Assembly (NCBI RefSeq): GCF_036077095.1
Contig: NZ_CP107961.1
Span: 372,001-436,000, forward strand
DNA: 64,000 bases
Direction of reading: 5' to 3'
From: Streptomyces sp. NBC_00376
GTDB lineage: Bacteria > Actinomycetota > Actinomycetes > Streptomycetales > Streptomycetaceae
Made by a program: the position numbers and the translations under genes. Of this stretch, positions 33,763 to 42,329 are shown one piece after another. The notes below the pieces were generated by a model. The model was not told where the DNA came from. It did not search any database and saw nothing but the letters and a program-made list of their open reading frames with translations. Numbering within the stretch: the first letter of the stretch is position 1; each line of letters opens with the position of its first letter.

Positions 33763-35007
33763 ATGGTGGGCCGGAGACGGTTGGGCCGGCAGTTCGGCTG
33801 GCTGTGGGCGTCGTATGCGGTGAGCGCGTACGGGTCCGGGCTGGGGTTCGGGGCATTGCCGCTGATCGCTGTACTCGTGCTGCATGCCGGCCCCGCCGAG
33901 GTGTCCGCGCTGTCCGCGGTGGGGCCTGCGGTGGGGGCGCTGATCGCGGTGCCGCTCGCACCGTGGGTGGAGTTCCGGCGCAAGCGCCCGGTCATGATCA
34001 CGATGGATCTGGCCCGGTTCGCGGCCATGGCGACGATCCCGGTCGCCTACGCCATGGGCAGGCTCGGGTTCGTCCAGCTGCTCGTGATCTCGGCCGTGAT
34101 CGCCGCAGCCAAGATCGCGTTCAACGCGGCCAGTGGCGCTTACCTCAAGGCCCTCGTCCGACCGGATGACCTGCTCGTCGCCAACGCGCGGTTCGAATCC
34201 ACGAACTGGAGCTCCATCGCGGTGGGGCCACCGCTCGGCGGGGCGGCGATCAGCTTGTTCGGGCCGGTCACCACCGTGGTGGCCGACGCACTCAGCTACC
34301 TGCTCTCCGCACTGGGCATCACCGCGATCCGCGGCCAGGAAGAAGCGCCGCGAACGACCGACAAGAGCCCGGTCCGGGCGGGCGCACTGCTCGACGGCTG
34401 GCGGCACATCATGGGCCACCCCGTTCTGCGGCCGCTCTACCTCAACCAAATGCTCGTCGCCGGTCTGATCATGGCCACCGAGCCGGTGCTGGCCGTGCTC
34501 CTGCTTCGCCAGCTCGGGTTCCCGCCCTGGCAGTACGGCCTCGCCTTCGCCGCCCCCTGCCTCGGCGGACTCATCGGCTCGCGGCTGGCCAGCCGTGTCG
34601 TGGCCCGCTTCGGACGGCATTGGGTCTTCCGGACCGTCGGCACTCTGCGCGCCATCTGGCTGATCGGCCTGGCCTTTGTCCGTCCCGGTGTCGTCGGCCT
34701 CGTCACCGTGATGGCCGTCGAGCTGGCGATCATCATCAACATGAGCCTGTACAGCCCGGTGCTCGCCACCTACCGGCTCGAACACACCCCCAAGCATCTC
34801 GTCGCCCGCACCCTGACGGCCTGGTCGATCGGCCAGCAGGCGTCCATCGCCATCCTCACCGCGCTCACCGGCCTGCTCGCCGATCTCACCAGCCCCCGCA
34901 CCGCCCTCACGGTCGCGGGACTGCTCATCATCACCAGCCCGCTCCTGCTTCCCCGACAGGACCGGACGTCGCAGCACGAGCCGGAACCGGCCCACAGCGA
35001 CTCATGA
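33763..35007 (+). CDS. MFS transporter
   Basis: ATG at 33763 follows GGGAGG and gives 414 residues with about twelve hydrophobic segments. WVEFRRKRPVMITMD is the loop 2-3 basic motif of MFS proteins of the MefE/enterobactin-exporter class. It is an efflux pump of unknown substrate. It is followed after 100 bp by an isochorismatase-like gene in the same direction and faces the LysR regulator. Confidence 0.85.
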   Translation: MVGRRRLGRQFGWLWASYAVSAYGSGLGFGALPLIAVLVLHAGPAEVSALSAVGPAVGALIAVPLAPWVEFRRKRPVMITMDLARFAAMATIPVAYAMGRLGFVQLLVISAVIAAAKIAFNAASGAYLKALVRPDDLLVANARFESTNWSSIAVGPPLGGAAISLFGPVTTVVADALSYLLSALGITAIRGQEEAPRTTDKSPVRAGALLDGWRHIMGHPVLRPLYLNQMLVAGLIMATEPVLAVLLLRQLGFPPWQYGLAFAAPCLGGLIGSRLASRVVARFGRHWVFRTVGTLRAIWLIGLAFVRPGVVGLVTVMAVELAIIINMSLYSPVLATYRLEHTPKHLVARTLTAWSIGQQASIAILTALTGLLADLTSPRTALTVAGLLIITSPLLLPRQDRTSQHEPEPAHSDS

Positions 35008-35107
35008 CACGCCGCAACCCACGGCTGAGGCCCACAGGCCACCGCAGCCGGTCCGTCGACGCGCGTCCGCGCCGACCTGCCACACCACCGGTAAGGAGAA
35101 CACTCGC

Positions 35108-35707
35108 GTGAGTACTGCCCCCGCACTCGACCCCACGCACACCGCACTTCTCGTCATGGACTACCAGCCCGCGATCCTGGCCTTTCTTCCCGAAGACAAG
35201 GACCGCAACGCCCTGCTCGATCGCGTGGAAGGGGCCATCGCCGACGTTCGGGCAAACGGCGGCACCATCGCCTACGTACGCGTCGGCTTCACCGAGGCCG
35301 ACTGGGACGCGATCCCGGCCTCCAACAAGTCCTTCGCCCCGCTGGCCCAGCACCGCGCCATGCACCACGAGGAGCCTGCCGCTGCCATCCACGAGCGCCT
35401 GGCCCCCCAGGACGGCGACATCATCGTGCGCAAGGTCCGCTACAGCGGCATGTCCACCACCGACCTCGACCAGCAGCTACGCGAGCGTGGCATCACCACT
35501 TTGGTCGTCTCCGGCATCAGTACCGGCGGAGTCGTCCTGTCCACCGTTGTCGACGCGGCCGACCGCGACTACCAGCTCTACGTCCTGTCCGACGGCGTCG
35601 CCGACCCGGACCCCGAAGTCCACAACGTCCTGCTCCACCGAGTCCTCCCCTCACGGGCCCACATCATCGACACCACCGAGCTGCACGCCCTGCTCCGGGC
35701 CCGTTGA
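35108..35707 (+). CDS. isochorismatase-family protein without the usual Cys
   Basis: GTG at 35108 follows AAGGAG and gives 199 residues. The fold is clear: TALLVMDYQPAIL with the catalytic Asp, the Lys in VRKVRYSGM, and the nucleophile-elbow region VSGISTGGVVLSTVVDAADR. In cysteine hydrolases of this family a Cys sits in that elbow; here the segment is G-I-S-T-G-G-V and has none. It may be an isochorismatase-type (Cys-independent) member or a non-hydrolase. Confidence 0.8.
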   Translation: MSTAPALDPTHTALLVMDYQPAILAFLPEDKDRNALLDRVEGAIADVRANGGTIAYVRVGFTEADWDAIPASNKSFAPLAQHRAMHHEEPAAAIHERLAPQDGDIIVRKVRYSGMSTTDLDQQLRERGITTLVVSGISTGGVVLSTVVDAADRDYQLYVLSDGVADPDPEVHNVLLHRVLPSRAHIIDTTELHALLRAR

Positions 35708-36226
35708 CTCGAACCACGTGCTGATCACCCACGGCCGCCGCACCCACCCGGTGCGGCGACGCCGCGGTCCTGGTCCACCGCCTGGAGCCGGAAGACCAGC
35801 CCGCTCGCCCGGAGCCCGGTGCTCTCTCTGGCGGGACGGCCCCACCCGGAGATCCGCAGGCAGGTCACCGCACTCGCCGAGCACCGCACCTCGGCCTGCT
35901 GTGACACTCCGGTCCGCAACGACCCGGACCGGGGCCGCGTCACCCTGGACCCCGCCACCCACACCCCGTACCAGCCGGCACCTGGAACGTGCCCGATTCC
36001 ACCGCCCCGGAAAGATGCACCACCTCGTCCCCCCCACCGCAGAACAAGGGGCCGGAGTGTCCGGGAACGCCATCACCTCCGAGGGGTCCGGCTCCCGGCT
36101 CCCGGCCCTTCACCCGTGATCACCACGTACTGACGGGCCTTCTCATTCCCCGAGCCTGGGGGGGCGCTGTGATGCGGTGCTGGGTCGGGGTGATGCCGCG
36201 GAGGCGCTTGAAGTGAACGAAGCCAG
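35708..36226. other. no intact gene; possible AraC-type fragment
   Basis: No gene is convincing. On the minus strand 36174-36224 reads GFVHFKRLRGITPTQHR, which resembles the end of an AraC-family helix-turn-helix domain (FxRxFKxxxGxTPxxxR). It continues only to a stop at 36120. The family assignment rests on 17 residues. Confidence 0.3.
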
Positions 36227-37489
36227 TCATGCTGTGGTCGGGGCTGTACGGGACGCGTAGTGCCGTGCGCCGGTGACGATGAGTGAGACGTTCTGTCCGC
36301 CGAAGCCGAAGGAGTTGCTGAGCACGGCCTCCTGGGGGACGTCTCGTCGCTCTGCGACGACATCGAGATCGATGTCGGGACCGACGCCGGCCGCGGTGAC
36401 GTTGCGGGTCGGCGGGATGACGCCGTGCTCCACACTGAGGACGGCGATGAGCGCTTCGATCGCGCCGGCGGCGCCGAAGAGATGACCGAGCGCAGCCTTG
36501 GGGGCTGTCACGGTGGCGCGGCCGAAGACCTCCCCGATCGCGTGCGCCTCGGCGACGTCGCCGACCGGAGTTCCGGTGGCGTGGGCGTTGATGTGACTGA
36601 TCTGCTCGGGAGCCAGACCGGCTTGCGCGAGGGCCTTTCTCATGGCCGAGATCTGCCCGGAGCCGTCGGAAGCGGGCGCAGTGATGTGGTGAGCGTCGGC
36701 GGCGATGCCGGCGCCCGCGAGTACCGCGTGGACGCGCGCGCCTCGGGCGCCGGCGTGCTCGGCGCTTTCGAGCACCACGACAGCGGCGCCTTCGCTGAGG
36801 ACGAATCCGCTGCGGTCCGCAGCGAACGGCCGGGACGCCGACGCGGGTTCGGCGGTATGCCGCGACAGTGCTTTTGCCTGGGCGAAGCCGGCGACGGTGA
36901 TCGGGGTGATCGCGGCCTCGGTCCCGCCCGCGATGACCACGTCCGCCTCGCCGGAACGGATGAGCCTGGCCCCCAGGGCGATCGCCTCGGCACCGGAAGA
37001 GCACGCCGAGACGGGCGTGTAGACCCCGGCCCGTGCACCGTATTCGATACTGATCAGCGCCGCCGCTGCGTTGGGCATGAGCATCGGGACCGTGCGTGGC
37101 GAGACGCGCCGGGTCCCGGACGCTTCCAGTACGTCGTCTTCCTTCAGCAGCGTCCGTACGCCCCCGATGCCCGTGCCGATCGCCGATGCGAGCCGGTCCT
37201 GGTCCACCTCCGGGGCGCCGGCATCGGCCCAGGCTTCGGCCGCCGCGGCGAAGGCCGCCTGCTGCGAGCGGTCGAGCCGCCTGGCCTGTACCGGCAGCAG
37301 CAACTCGGCGGGGTCGACCGCCATCGTCCCCGCGACGGTGTCGGGAAGGCCGACGTCCTCGTGGCCGCGCAGGGCGCCGCCGCGGATGCCGGACTCGCCG
37401 GCAAGCAGGGCGTCCCAGGTGGACGCCACGTCTGCCCCGAGTGGGGTGATCGCGCCGAGTCCGGTCACGACGACTTCAGTCCGGTGCAT
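36227..37489 (-). CDS. fabF: beta-ketoacyl-ACP synthase II (KASII/FabF type)
   Basis: ATG at 37489, preceded by GAAGGG, gives 420 residues. The catalytic triad is intact: C163 in PVSACSSGAEA, H303 in NAHATGTPVGD and H336 in KAALGHLFGAAGA, with the supporting Lys331. The protein would elongate acyl-ACP with malonyl-ACP. It is alone, with no ACP, ketoreductase or malonyltransferase nearby, so it is an extra condensing enzyme rather than part of the housekeeping fab cluster. A divergent TetR with two operators in the shared promoter suggests acyl-CoA- or inhibitor-responsive expression. Confidence 0.88.
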   Translation of the reverse strand: MHRTEVVVTGLGAITPLGADVASTWDALLAGESGIRGGALRGHEDVGLPDTVAGTMAVDPAELLLPVQARRLDRSQQAAFAAAAEAWADAGAPEVDQDRLASAIGTGIGGVRTLLKEDDVLEASGTRRVSPRTVPMLMPNAAAALISIEYGARAGVYTPVSACSSGAEAIALGARLIRSGEADVVIAGGTEAAITPITVAGFAQAKALSRHTAEPASASRPFAADRSGFVLSEGAAVVVLESAEHAGARGARVHAVLAGAGIAADAHHITAPASDGSGQISAMRKALAQAGLAPEQISHINAHATGTPVGDVAEAHAIGEVFGRATVTAPKAALGHLFGAAGAIEALIAVLSVEHGVIPPTRNVTAAGVGPDIDLDVVAERRDVPQEAVLSNSFGFGGQNVSLIVTGARHYASRTAPTTA

Positions 37490-37503
37490 GCCCTTCAATC
37501 TTT

Positions 37504-37520
37504 CTTGTATGCGATACAAG
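37504..37520. promoter_or_regulatory. TetR operator 1 (fabF side)
   Basis: CTTGTATGCGATACAAG is a perfect palindrome apart from the GCG centre. Its core TTGTAT-N3-ATACAA is identical to that of the site at 37533. It lies 15 bp before the fabF start. Confidence 0.8.
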
Positions 37521-37548
37521 TGAACAGCCTTGTTGTATCACATACAAT
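37520..37548 (+). promoter_or_regulatory. promoter of the TetR gene, probably leaderless
   Basis: GTGAAC (37520-37525) and TACAAT (37543-37548) are 17 bp apart. The -10 ends 6 bp before the GTG start at 37555, which would make the first base of the start codon the transcription start. The -10 overlaps operator 2, so a bound repressor would occlude polymerase. Confidence 0.6.
37533..37547. promoter_or_regulatory. TetR operator 2 (TetR side)
   Basis: TTGTATCACATACAA repeats the TTGTAT-N3-ATACAA core, with its centre 28 bp from that of operator 1. It overlaps the -10 of the TetR promoter. Confidence 0.8.
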
Positions 37549-37554
37549 TCTGGT

Positions 37555-38172
37555 GTGGAGAAGAAGCGGACCGAAGCACGATCAACGCCGGCTCGGTCGC
37601 GTGACCGCGGTCGCGCGACGAGGCGCCGGCTGATTGAGGCAACTGCACGGCTCTGCGAGGAGAGGCCCGGCGCTGAGGTGAGCGTCGCTGAGATCGCGAA
37701 AGCGGCAGGTGCCTTCCCCAACCAGGTGACCTACTACTTCGGCTCCAAGGACTCGCTGCTCGTGCACGCCGCCTTTCTCGGTTTGCTGCACGACGCCCGA
37801 CGGATTGAGCGCATCGGTCGCCAAGCCCCCGATGCGGCGACGTTTCGGCGCAACATCGCCCGCGCCGTGCTGGCCATGCCCTCGCTCCCGTCAGTCGCGC
37901 GAGCACTCGCCGCCGGTATCTCCAAGCCCGAACTCGCGTCCGTGGTGGACCGGCACCTCCAGTTGCTGTTCCGGCAGTCCGAGCGCTTCGTGAGCCAGCT
38001 CATCGACGGTCGCGGCTGGAGGGCTCGTCGACCCCTCGACGTGGAGGCCAGGACGTTCTGGAGCACCGCGCTCGGCGCAGTGCTGCTCGTCCGTGCCGGG
38101 GCTCACGGCACTGTCGCCGACCTCGACCTCGCAGGAGCGTTGACCATCCACGACGAATCCGATCCCCGCTAG
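37555..38172 (+). CDS. TetR-family repressor of fabF
   Basis: GTG at 37555 gives 205 residues. The helix-turn-helix is SVAEIAKAAGAFPNQVTYYF then GSKDSLL. A basic N-terminal arm (RSRDRGRATRRR) precedes it, and the C-terminal ligand domain is helical. It is divergent from fabF, and the two TTGTAT-N3-ATACAA palindromes between the genes are very probably its operators. By analogy with lipid-responsive TetR regulators the ligand could be an acyl-CoA; that is inference. Confidence 0.9.
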   Translation: MEKKRTEARSTPARSRDRGRATRRRLIEATARLCEERPGAEVSVAEIAKAAGAFPNQVTYYFGSKDSLLVHAAFLGLLHDARRIERIGRQAPDAATFRRNIARAVLAMPSLPSVARALAAGISKPELASVVDRHLQLLFRQSERFVSQLIDGRGWRARRPLDVEARTFWSTALGAVLLVRAGAHGTVADLDLAGALTIHDESDPR

Positions 38173-38664
38173 CTCAGCCGAACGAGCCGACGACGACGTC
38201 CGCGGTTGCCGCGCGACGGTGGCCTTGTCGCGGTCGGCATGCTCACCGTCGCCGACGAACACCACTGTTGCGGCTGGAGCAAGGCGTCAAGAACCTGCTT
38301 GCCGGCAACACGCTTCAGCCGCTGGGTTGTCCGCCAGCGCGGGGCGTCGTCATCCGGGACGTCCGGGGAAGCGAAGTGGGAGGGCACGCCAAGGTGAGCG
38401 GCCGGCGCAGGCCCACCTCGGCGGCAACGCCAGGAGCACCGACGGCCAGGGCGCAGGCCCCGCCGGTCCCGCCCGTCTCCAGGGTGGCGAGGGCGGTACC
38501 GCGGTTCTCCCAAAGGGACTGAAGGGACCGGGCTGTGGCATCGGGATCCCGGCCGAGAAAGCAGCCGCTCTCGGTGGCGGCGGCCCCGGCGCCGTTCGGA
38601 CGGAGGGGCCGCCGCCATCCGGCCGGGTCCATCACGGACACGGCCCCGCTGCTCCGACGGAGCG
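38173..38664. other. no recognisable gene
   Basis: This lies between the convergent TetR and lipoprotein genes. Frames on both strands lack ribosome sites and family patterns, and I find no clear hairpin. It is probably decayed sequence. Confidence 0.4.
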
Positions 38665-39552
38665 TCAGCCCGCCCAGACCTCGGCCTCATCGGCCGGGAC
38701 GGTAGTGGCCAGGCCCAGTTCCTTGCGGGCGGCGACCGACTTGTTCGGGTCAATACCGGCGAACGCCGGGTCGTAGGCGACGTAGAACGTGTCGGCGTCG
38801 GCGGCGTTCGAAGCCTTCTTCCAGTGTCCGGCCGCCTTCGTCAGCGTCGCACGGAGCTTTCCGACCTCGGTGCCCTCGATGCCGTCCAGGCCCTTGACGT
38901 GTGCGTCGAGGGCGGCCGCGACGGCCTTGGCCTGCGCCTTGTAACCGGCCAGGTCGTCCTCGACGGAGTCCTTCTCGGACTGGTTGGCCCACAGGGCCTC
39001 GTAGACCGCGTTCGAACCCTTGAGGTACGTGGTCTGCTCGGGCTTGAGGGACTTCGCGGTGCCCAGCGAGCTGCGGAACGTCCCCTTCTCCACGGTGTAG
39101 GTGCAGCTCACCGCGCGGTCACCCGTCGCCCAGCTCTCCTTGGTCGGGGTGTAGTAGAAGAGGGCGACGCCCTTGGGGAGCGCCCAGGTGTCCGGGGCGT
39201 ACTTCTGCGCCTCGACCAGGCAACGCTTGTCCGCGATCGCCGAGACCTCGTCGTCGCCCGGGTACTCCTTGCCCTTGTCGACCGCGAAATCGCCGACGAC
39301 CTGGCCCTTGTGCGCCTCTTCGCAGGGCACGATCTCGACAGCGTACGCCGTCCCCTCGGCCTTGCCGTTCGGGTTGTAGCAGTCGCCGACGTCCAGCGAG
39401 AACACCGAGCGCTGACGAGTCACCTTCTTCGCGCTGTCCTTGGCGCTGTCGACGGCGTCGGAGACGTCCGAGCATCCCGCCGCACCGATCGCGAACAGGG
39501 CGACAACGGCAGATATGCCGCGAAGGGAACGATAGGGAGCGGAGATTGCCAT
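38665..39552 (-). CDS. lipoprotein, septum-formation-like family
   Basis: ATG at 39552 gives 295 residues. The signal peptide ends in a lipobox (ALFAIGAAGC), so the mature protein is lipid-anchored outside. The segment FSLDVGDCYNPN, then VEIVPCEEAHKGQVVGDF and RCLVEAQKY, shows the paired-Cys pattern of Septum_form-domain proteins, of which secreted actinobacterial examples are common. A C-terminal helical stretch of about 100 residues is extra. RBS AAGAGGA precedes the start, and upstream DNA is AT-rich. Confidence 0.72.
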   Translation of the reverse strand: MAISAPYRSLRGISAVVALFAIGAAGCSDVSDAVDSAKDSAKKVTRQRSVFSLDVGDCYNPNGKAEGTAYAVEIVPCEEAHKGQVVGDFAVDKGKEYPGDDEVSAIADKRCLVEAQKYAPDTWALPKGVALFYYTPTKESWATGDRAVSCTYTVEKGTFRSSLGTAKSLKPEQTTYLKGSNAVYEALWANQSEKDSVEDDLAGYKAQAKAVAAALDAHVKGLDGIEGTEVGKLRATLTKAAGHWKKASNAADADTFYVAYDPAFAGIDPNKSVAARKELGLATTVPADEAEVWAG

Positions 39553-40298
39553 GACGCGTACATCCTCTTAAGTGATCTTTATGTAAGTCGCGCGCATCCT
39601 ATGCCATTCCTGTGACCTGCTATAACGAAGGCCCTCACCTCATCGCGGCGTCAACGACTCGTGGCGGGATGCGAGGGTTGTATCCGGGCTGCTTGCGGTG
39701 ACCTGCCTCCGCCGGTTGAGGACGGTGAAACGGATCTCAGCGGTGCGGCATCCACACGTGTGTGCGGTACACACAAGTGACCAGGGCCGGGCAGTTGCGG
39801 GTGCCGAACGACTACGCCGCCCCCCATGCCCGGGTTCCGGCCGGGTTCCCGCTCGGGACACGGCTCGCCAGCGGGAGCCCGAGAGGCGGGGCGTCTGAAT
39901 GCGCTGGCCAACCCCCGTGCCCGCCGCGGCCAGAAGCCGCCTTCCTCACCTACCTCACGCAGCGTCAGACCGCCGCCCCCGCCCGACGAACCCTCACCCT
40001 GCGCCGCCGGCGCAGGAGCGGCGCGGACCGTCACGAGTGACGAGGCAGGCACAGCGCTGTGGCTCCTCGAACGGCAGGACGTCGATCAGGTCCGGATTGC
40101 GGCATTCGTCAGCGCGGAGAGCCGATCGGGCAGGGGGTTGGAGGAACTGTTCACGTCCGGACAGCAACCCCCGGCGTGATCGGACACAGCAGATACTTGC
40201 CGGTCTCAGATCAGCCGAGCGTGCGCGAGGACGTATCGTGCTCCGTGATGTCACAGCACAGGTGCGACTCTGCCCGAGCGAGAGGTGAGAAGCGACCG
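39553..40298. other. intergenic region, no convincing gene
   Basis: 39553-39640 is AT-rich and should hold the promoter of the lipoprotein gene (minus strand) and perhaps one for the plus strand (CTATAAC at 39620-39626). From 39650 to 40298 only GC-driven overlapping frames are seen. None has a ribosome site with a protein-like sequence. Confidence 0.4.
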
Positions 40299-40787
40299 AT
40301 GGACCTGGTGCTCGACCCGCCGCACGGGGTGGCCCCGTTGCGGCTCGGCATGACGCTGGAGGAGGCGGTTGCTGCGGCGCCGCGGGAGTGGGGCGGCGCC
40401 GGCGTGGTGCGCCGTTCCAAGGGGGACGCGGTGGCCGAGTGGACGCTGGATCACGTCGGCGTCCAGGCCATGGTCGAGGAGGGCGGGGGCGTCGTGACCG
40501 CGATCGAGTTGTGGTGGCCCGGCGAGGGCCGCGCCTCCGGCACACGAGTCCTGCTCGACGGGGACGAGGTGTTCACCACCCCTGCCCAGGAGCTCTTCGC
40601 GCGCGCCGCCGACCGCGGCTGGCGGGTTGACACGTCGCAGCCTGAGTACCCGGTGATCCCCGGCGTGTCCCTCGGCTTCACCCGGCAGACCTCCCAGGAG
40701 GTCGAGCGGGACACGGACGGGCTGCCGCGCTGTGTCACATCGGTCCTCGTGGGTGCCAAGGACTACTACGACTACCGCTACGAGTGA
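40299..40787 (+). CDS. hypothetical protein, 162 aa
   Basis: ATG at 40299 follows GAGAGG. The sequence starts MDLVLDPPHGVAPLRLGMTL and has a small mixed alpha/beta look (EWTLDHVGVQAMVEEGGGVV, VTAIELWWPGEG, LFARAADRGWRVD). There is no signal peptide. It resembles small actinobacterial proteins that often occur near toxin/immunity genes, but I cannot name a family. The short frame directly after it (40801-40935) may be a broken continuation. Confidence 0.6.
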   Translation: MDLVLDPPHGVAPLRLGMTLEEAVAAAPREWGGAGVVRRSKGDAVAEWTLDHVGVQAMVEEGGGVVTAIELWWPGEGRASGTRVLLDGDEVFTTPAQELFARAADRGWRVDTSQPEYPVIPGVSLGFTRQTSQEVERDTDGLPRCVTSVLVGAKDYYDYRYE

Positions 40788-40800
40788 CCGTGGGGCTCTG

Positions 40801-40935
40801 CGGACCACGAGCGAGACACACCGCCTGGACCGCGTGATCGTCGCCATCAGCGTCAACCCGGAACTGTGCACCGAGGTGCCCGACACCCTGCTGCGCGACT
40901 ACACGGACGAGGTCGACGGGGTACGGATCATCTAG
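40801..40935 (+). pseudogene. possible small ORF or broken C-terminus
   Basis: The frame reads VIVAISVNPELCTEVPDTLL and DYTDEVDGVRII to a stop at 40935, with protein-like composition. It has no ribosome site of its own. It may be a displaced end of the preceding gene or of a related copy. Confidence 0.3.
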
Positions 40936-41020
40936 GTTGTCACAGTCCTGCGGACGGCTTCCACCAGCTGAGAAGGAGAGGCTGCCGCTTGCGCGGCCTC
41001 GTGACCGCGCAACGCACGTC

Positions 41021-41557
41021 TCATGTGCCGGTAACTCCATCGATCCGCTCGCGGATGAGATCGGCATGACCGTTGTGACGTGCGTATTCCTCGATCATGT
41101 GCACCATGATCCGGCGCAGCGAGACTCCCTGGTCACCGACGTGACCCGCTTCCTGTCCGGACAGGCGGCCGGAGTCGTCCAGCGACGCGTCGGCGTTCGA
41201 CTCGCGGCCCCGGGCGACCTCCCTTTGCCAGGCAGCCATCACCTCGTCCAGTCCCCGGTCCGGCCGAAGGGCAAAGCCGTCGCCATTGTTCTGCCCGAAG
41301 ACCGGTGTCAGGTCCTGGCCTGCGAATACACGCTGGAACCAGTTGCGTTCCACCTCGGCCAGGTGCTGCACGAGGCCGAGCAGTGTCATCGACGACGGTG
41401 CCGCCGAGGCCAGCCGCAACTGATCATCTTTCAGGCCGGAACACTTCAGGGCGAGAGTCGCACGGTGAAAGTCCAGCCACGCTTCCAGCATGGCACGCTC
41501 GTCAGCCCTCTCGGCTCTCGCCGGGCTCGCGCTGACCACAGCCCCGGCCACTGCCAC
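41021..41557 (-). CDS. DinB-family (DUF664) protein
   Basis: The product has up to 178 residues; the true start may be a little downstream, since similar proteins begin close to the [17 protein letters not shown] segment. The body shows the four-helix DinB/YfiT pattern with metal-ligand histidines: [17 protein letters not shown] and the C-terminal [20 protein letters not shown]. These are putative metal-dependent thiol-using enzymes of unknown substrate. Upstream on the same strand lies a hydrolase-like fragment. Confidence 0.82.
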   Translation of the reverse strand: MAVAGAVVSASPARAERADERAMLEAWLDFHRATLALKCSGLKDDQLRLASAAPSSMTLLGLVQHLAEVERNWFQRVFAGQDLTPVFGQNNGDGFALRPDRGLDEVMAAWQREVARGRESNADASLDDSGRLSGQEAGHVGDQGVSLRRIMVHMIEEYARHNGHADLIRERIDGVTGT

Positions 41558-41579
41558 TGCGGCCTCCCACGCTCCCGCC

Positions 41580-41830
41580 CGTCAGGCCCCCTGGCACGGG
41601 TCGTGTGAATCGCCCGGGCCGCCATCAGCAGGTACTCACCCGCTGAGAGGGATGATCCCGTGTCCTCCGCGCGCTGGAGGCAGCTGTGTCCAGTGCACAG
41701 GAAGGCCGGCCCCCAGCCGGCGACGGAGGTGAGGCCATCGGTGACGCGCCGGTACTCGTGAGGGGCCACGCCCGTGCCGGTGGCGCGTGTCCACTGAGCG
41801 GCGGCGAACCCGGTGTTGCTCATCGCGCGG
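41580..41830 (-). pseudogene. remnant, possibly alpha/beta hydrolase N-terminal region
   Basis: One minus-strand frame reads VTDGLTSVAGWGPAFLCTGH followed by AEDTGSSLSAGEYLLMAARA. This pattern is seen at the start of FrsA/DUF1100-type hydrolases, where a helical domain precedes the catalytic one. The catalytic domain is absent. Assignment is weak. Confidence 0.3.
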
Positions 41831-42329
41831 CGCCGCCACGCGAATCCGCTGGGACACGGACCGGCTCCACAGCTGGGCGAGCGTGCGCCCGATCTGGTCC
41901 AGGAGCGCTCTGCCGAACGGCACGAGGAGCGGGCCGTTCCTCCGGGGCGGCCTCGGCGGCCTGGGCTGTACAGCCCGCGTGGTGAGCCACTCGAGTGCGA
42001 GCGAGCGGTGGATCTCCCGGTACATGCCTCGGCACAGCTTCGCGCAGGGCAGGACCAGCCGGCACAGGGCCGGACACTGGACGTGGTGGTCCTTTCCGTC
42101 GAATTGCCGGCTCGCCCCTGGTTCGCGGCGCGTGCCTCCCAGGCCGTCCGCAGTTGGGAGCGCGGCCTCGCCCTCGCTCCGTCCGGCCGGCCGCTGCCGT
42201 GCTACCTGGCGGTCGTCGCCCAGGACACGGTCAGGTTCCCCGCGCCGCCGACCTCTGTACCGAGGCGTTTGACGACCTCTGCGGGGAACGCCGCGACGAG
42301 GTTCCTGGTCCGCCGCCCCGGTTGCTCTG

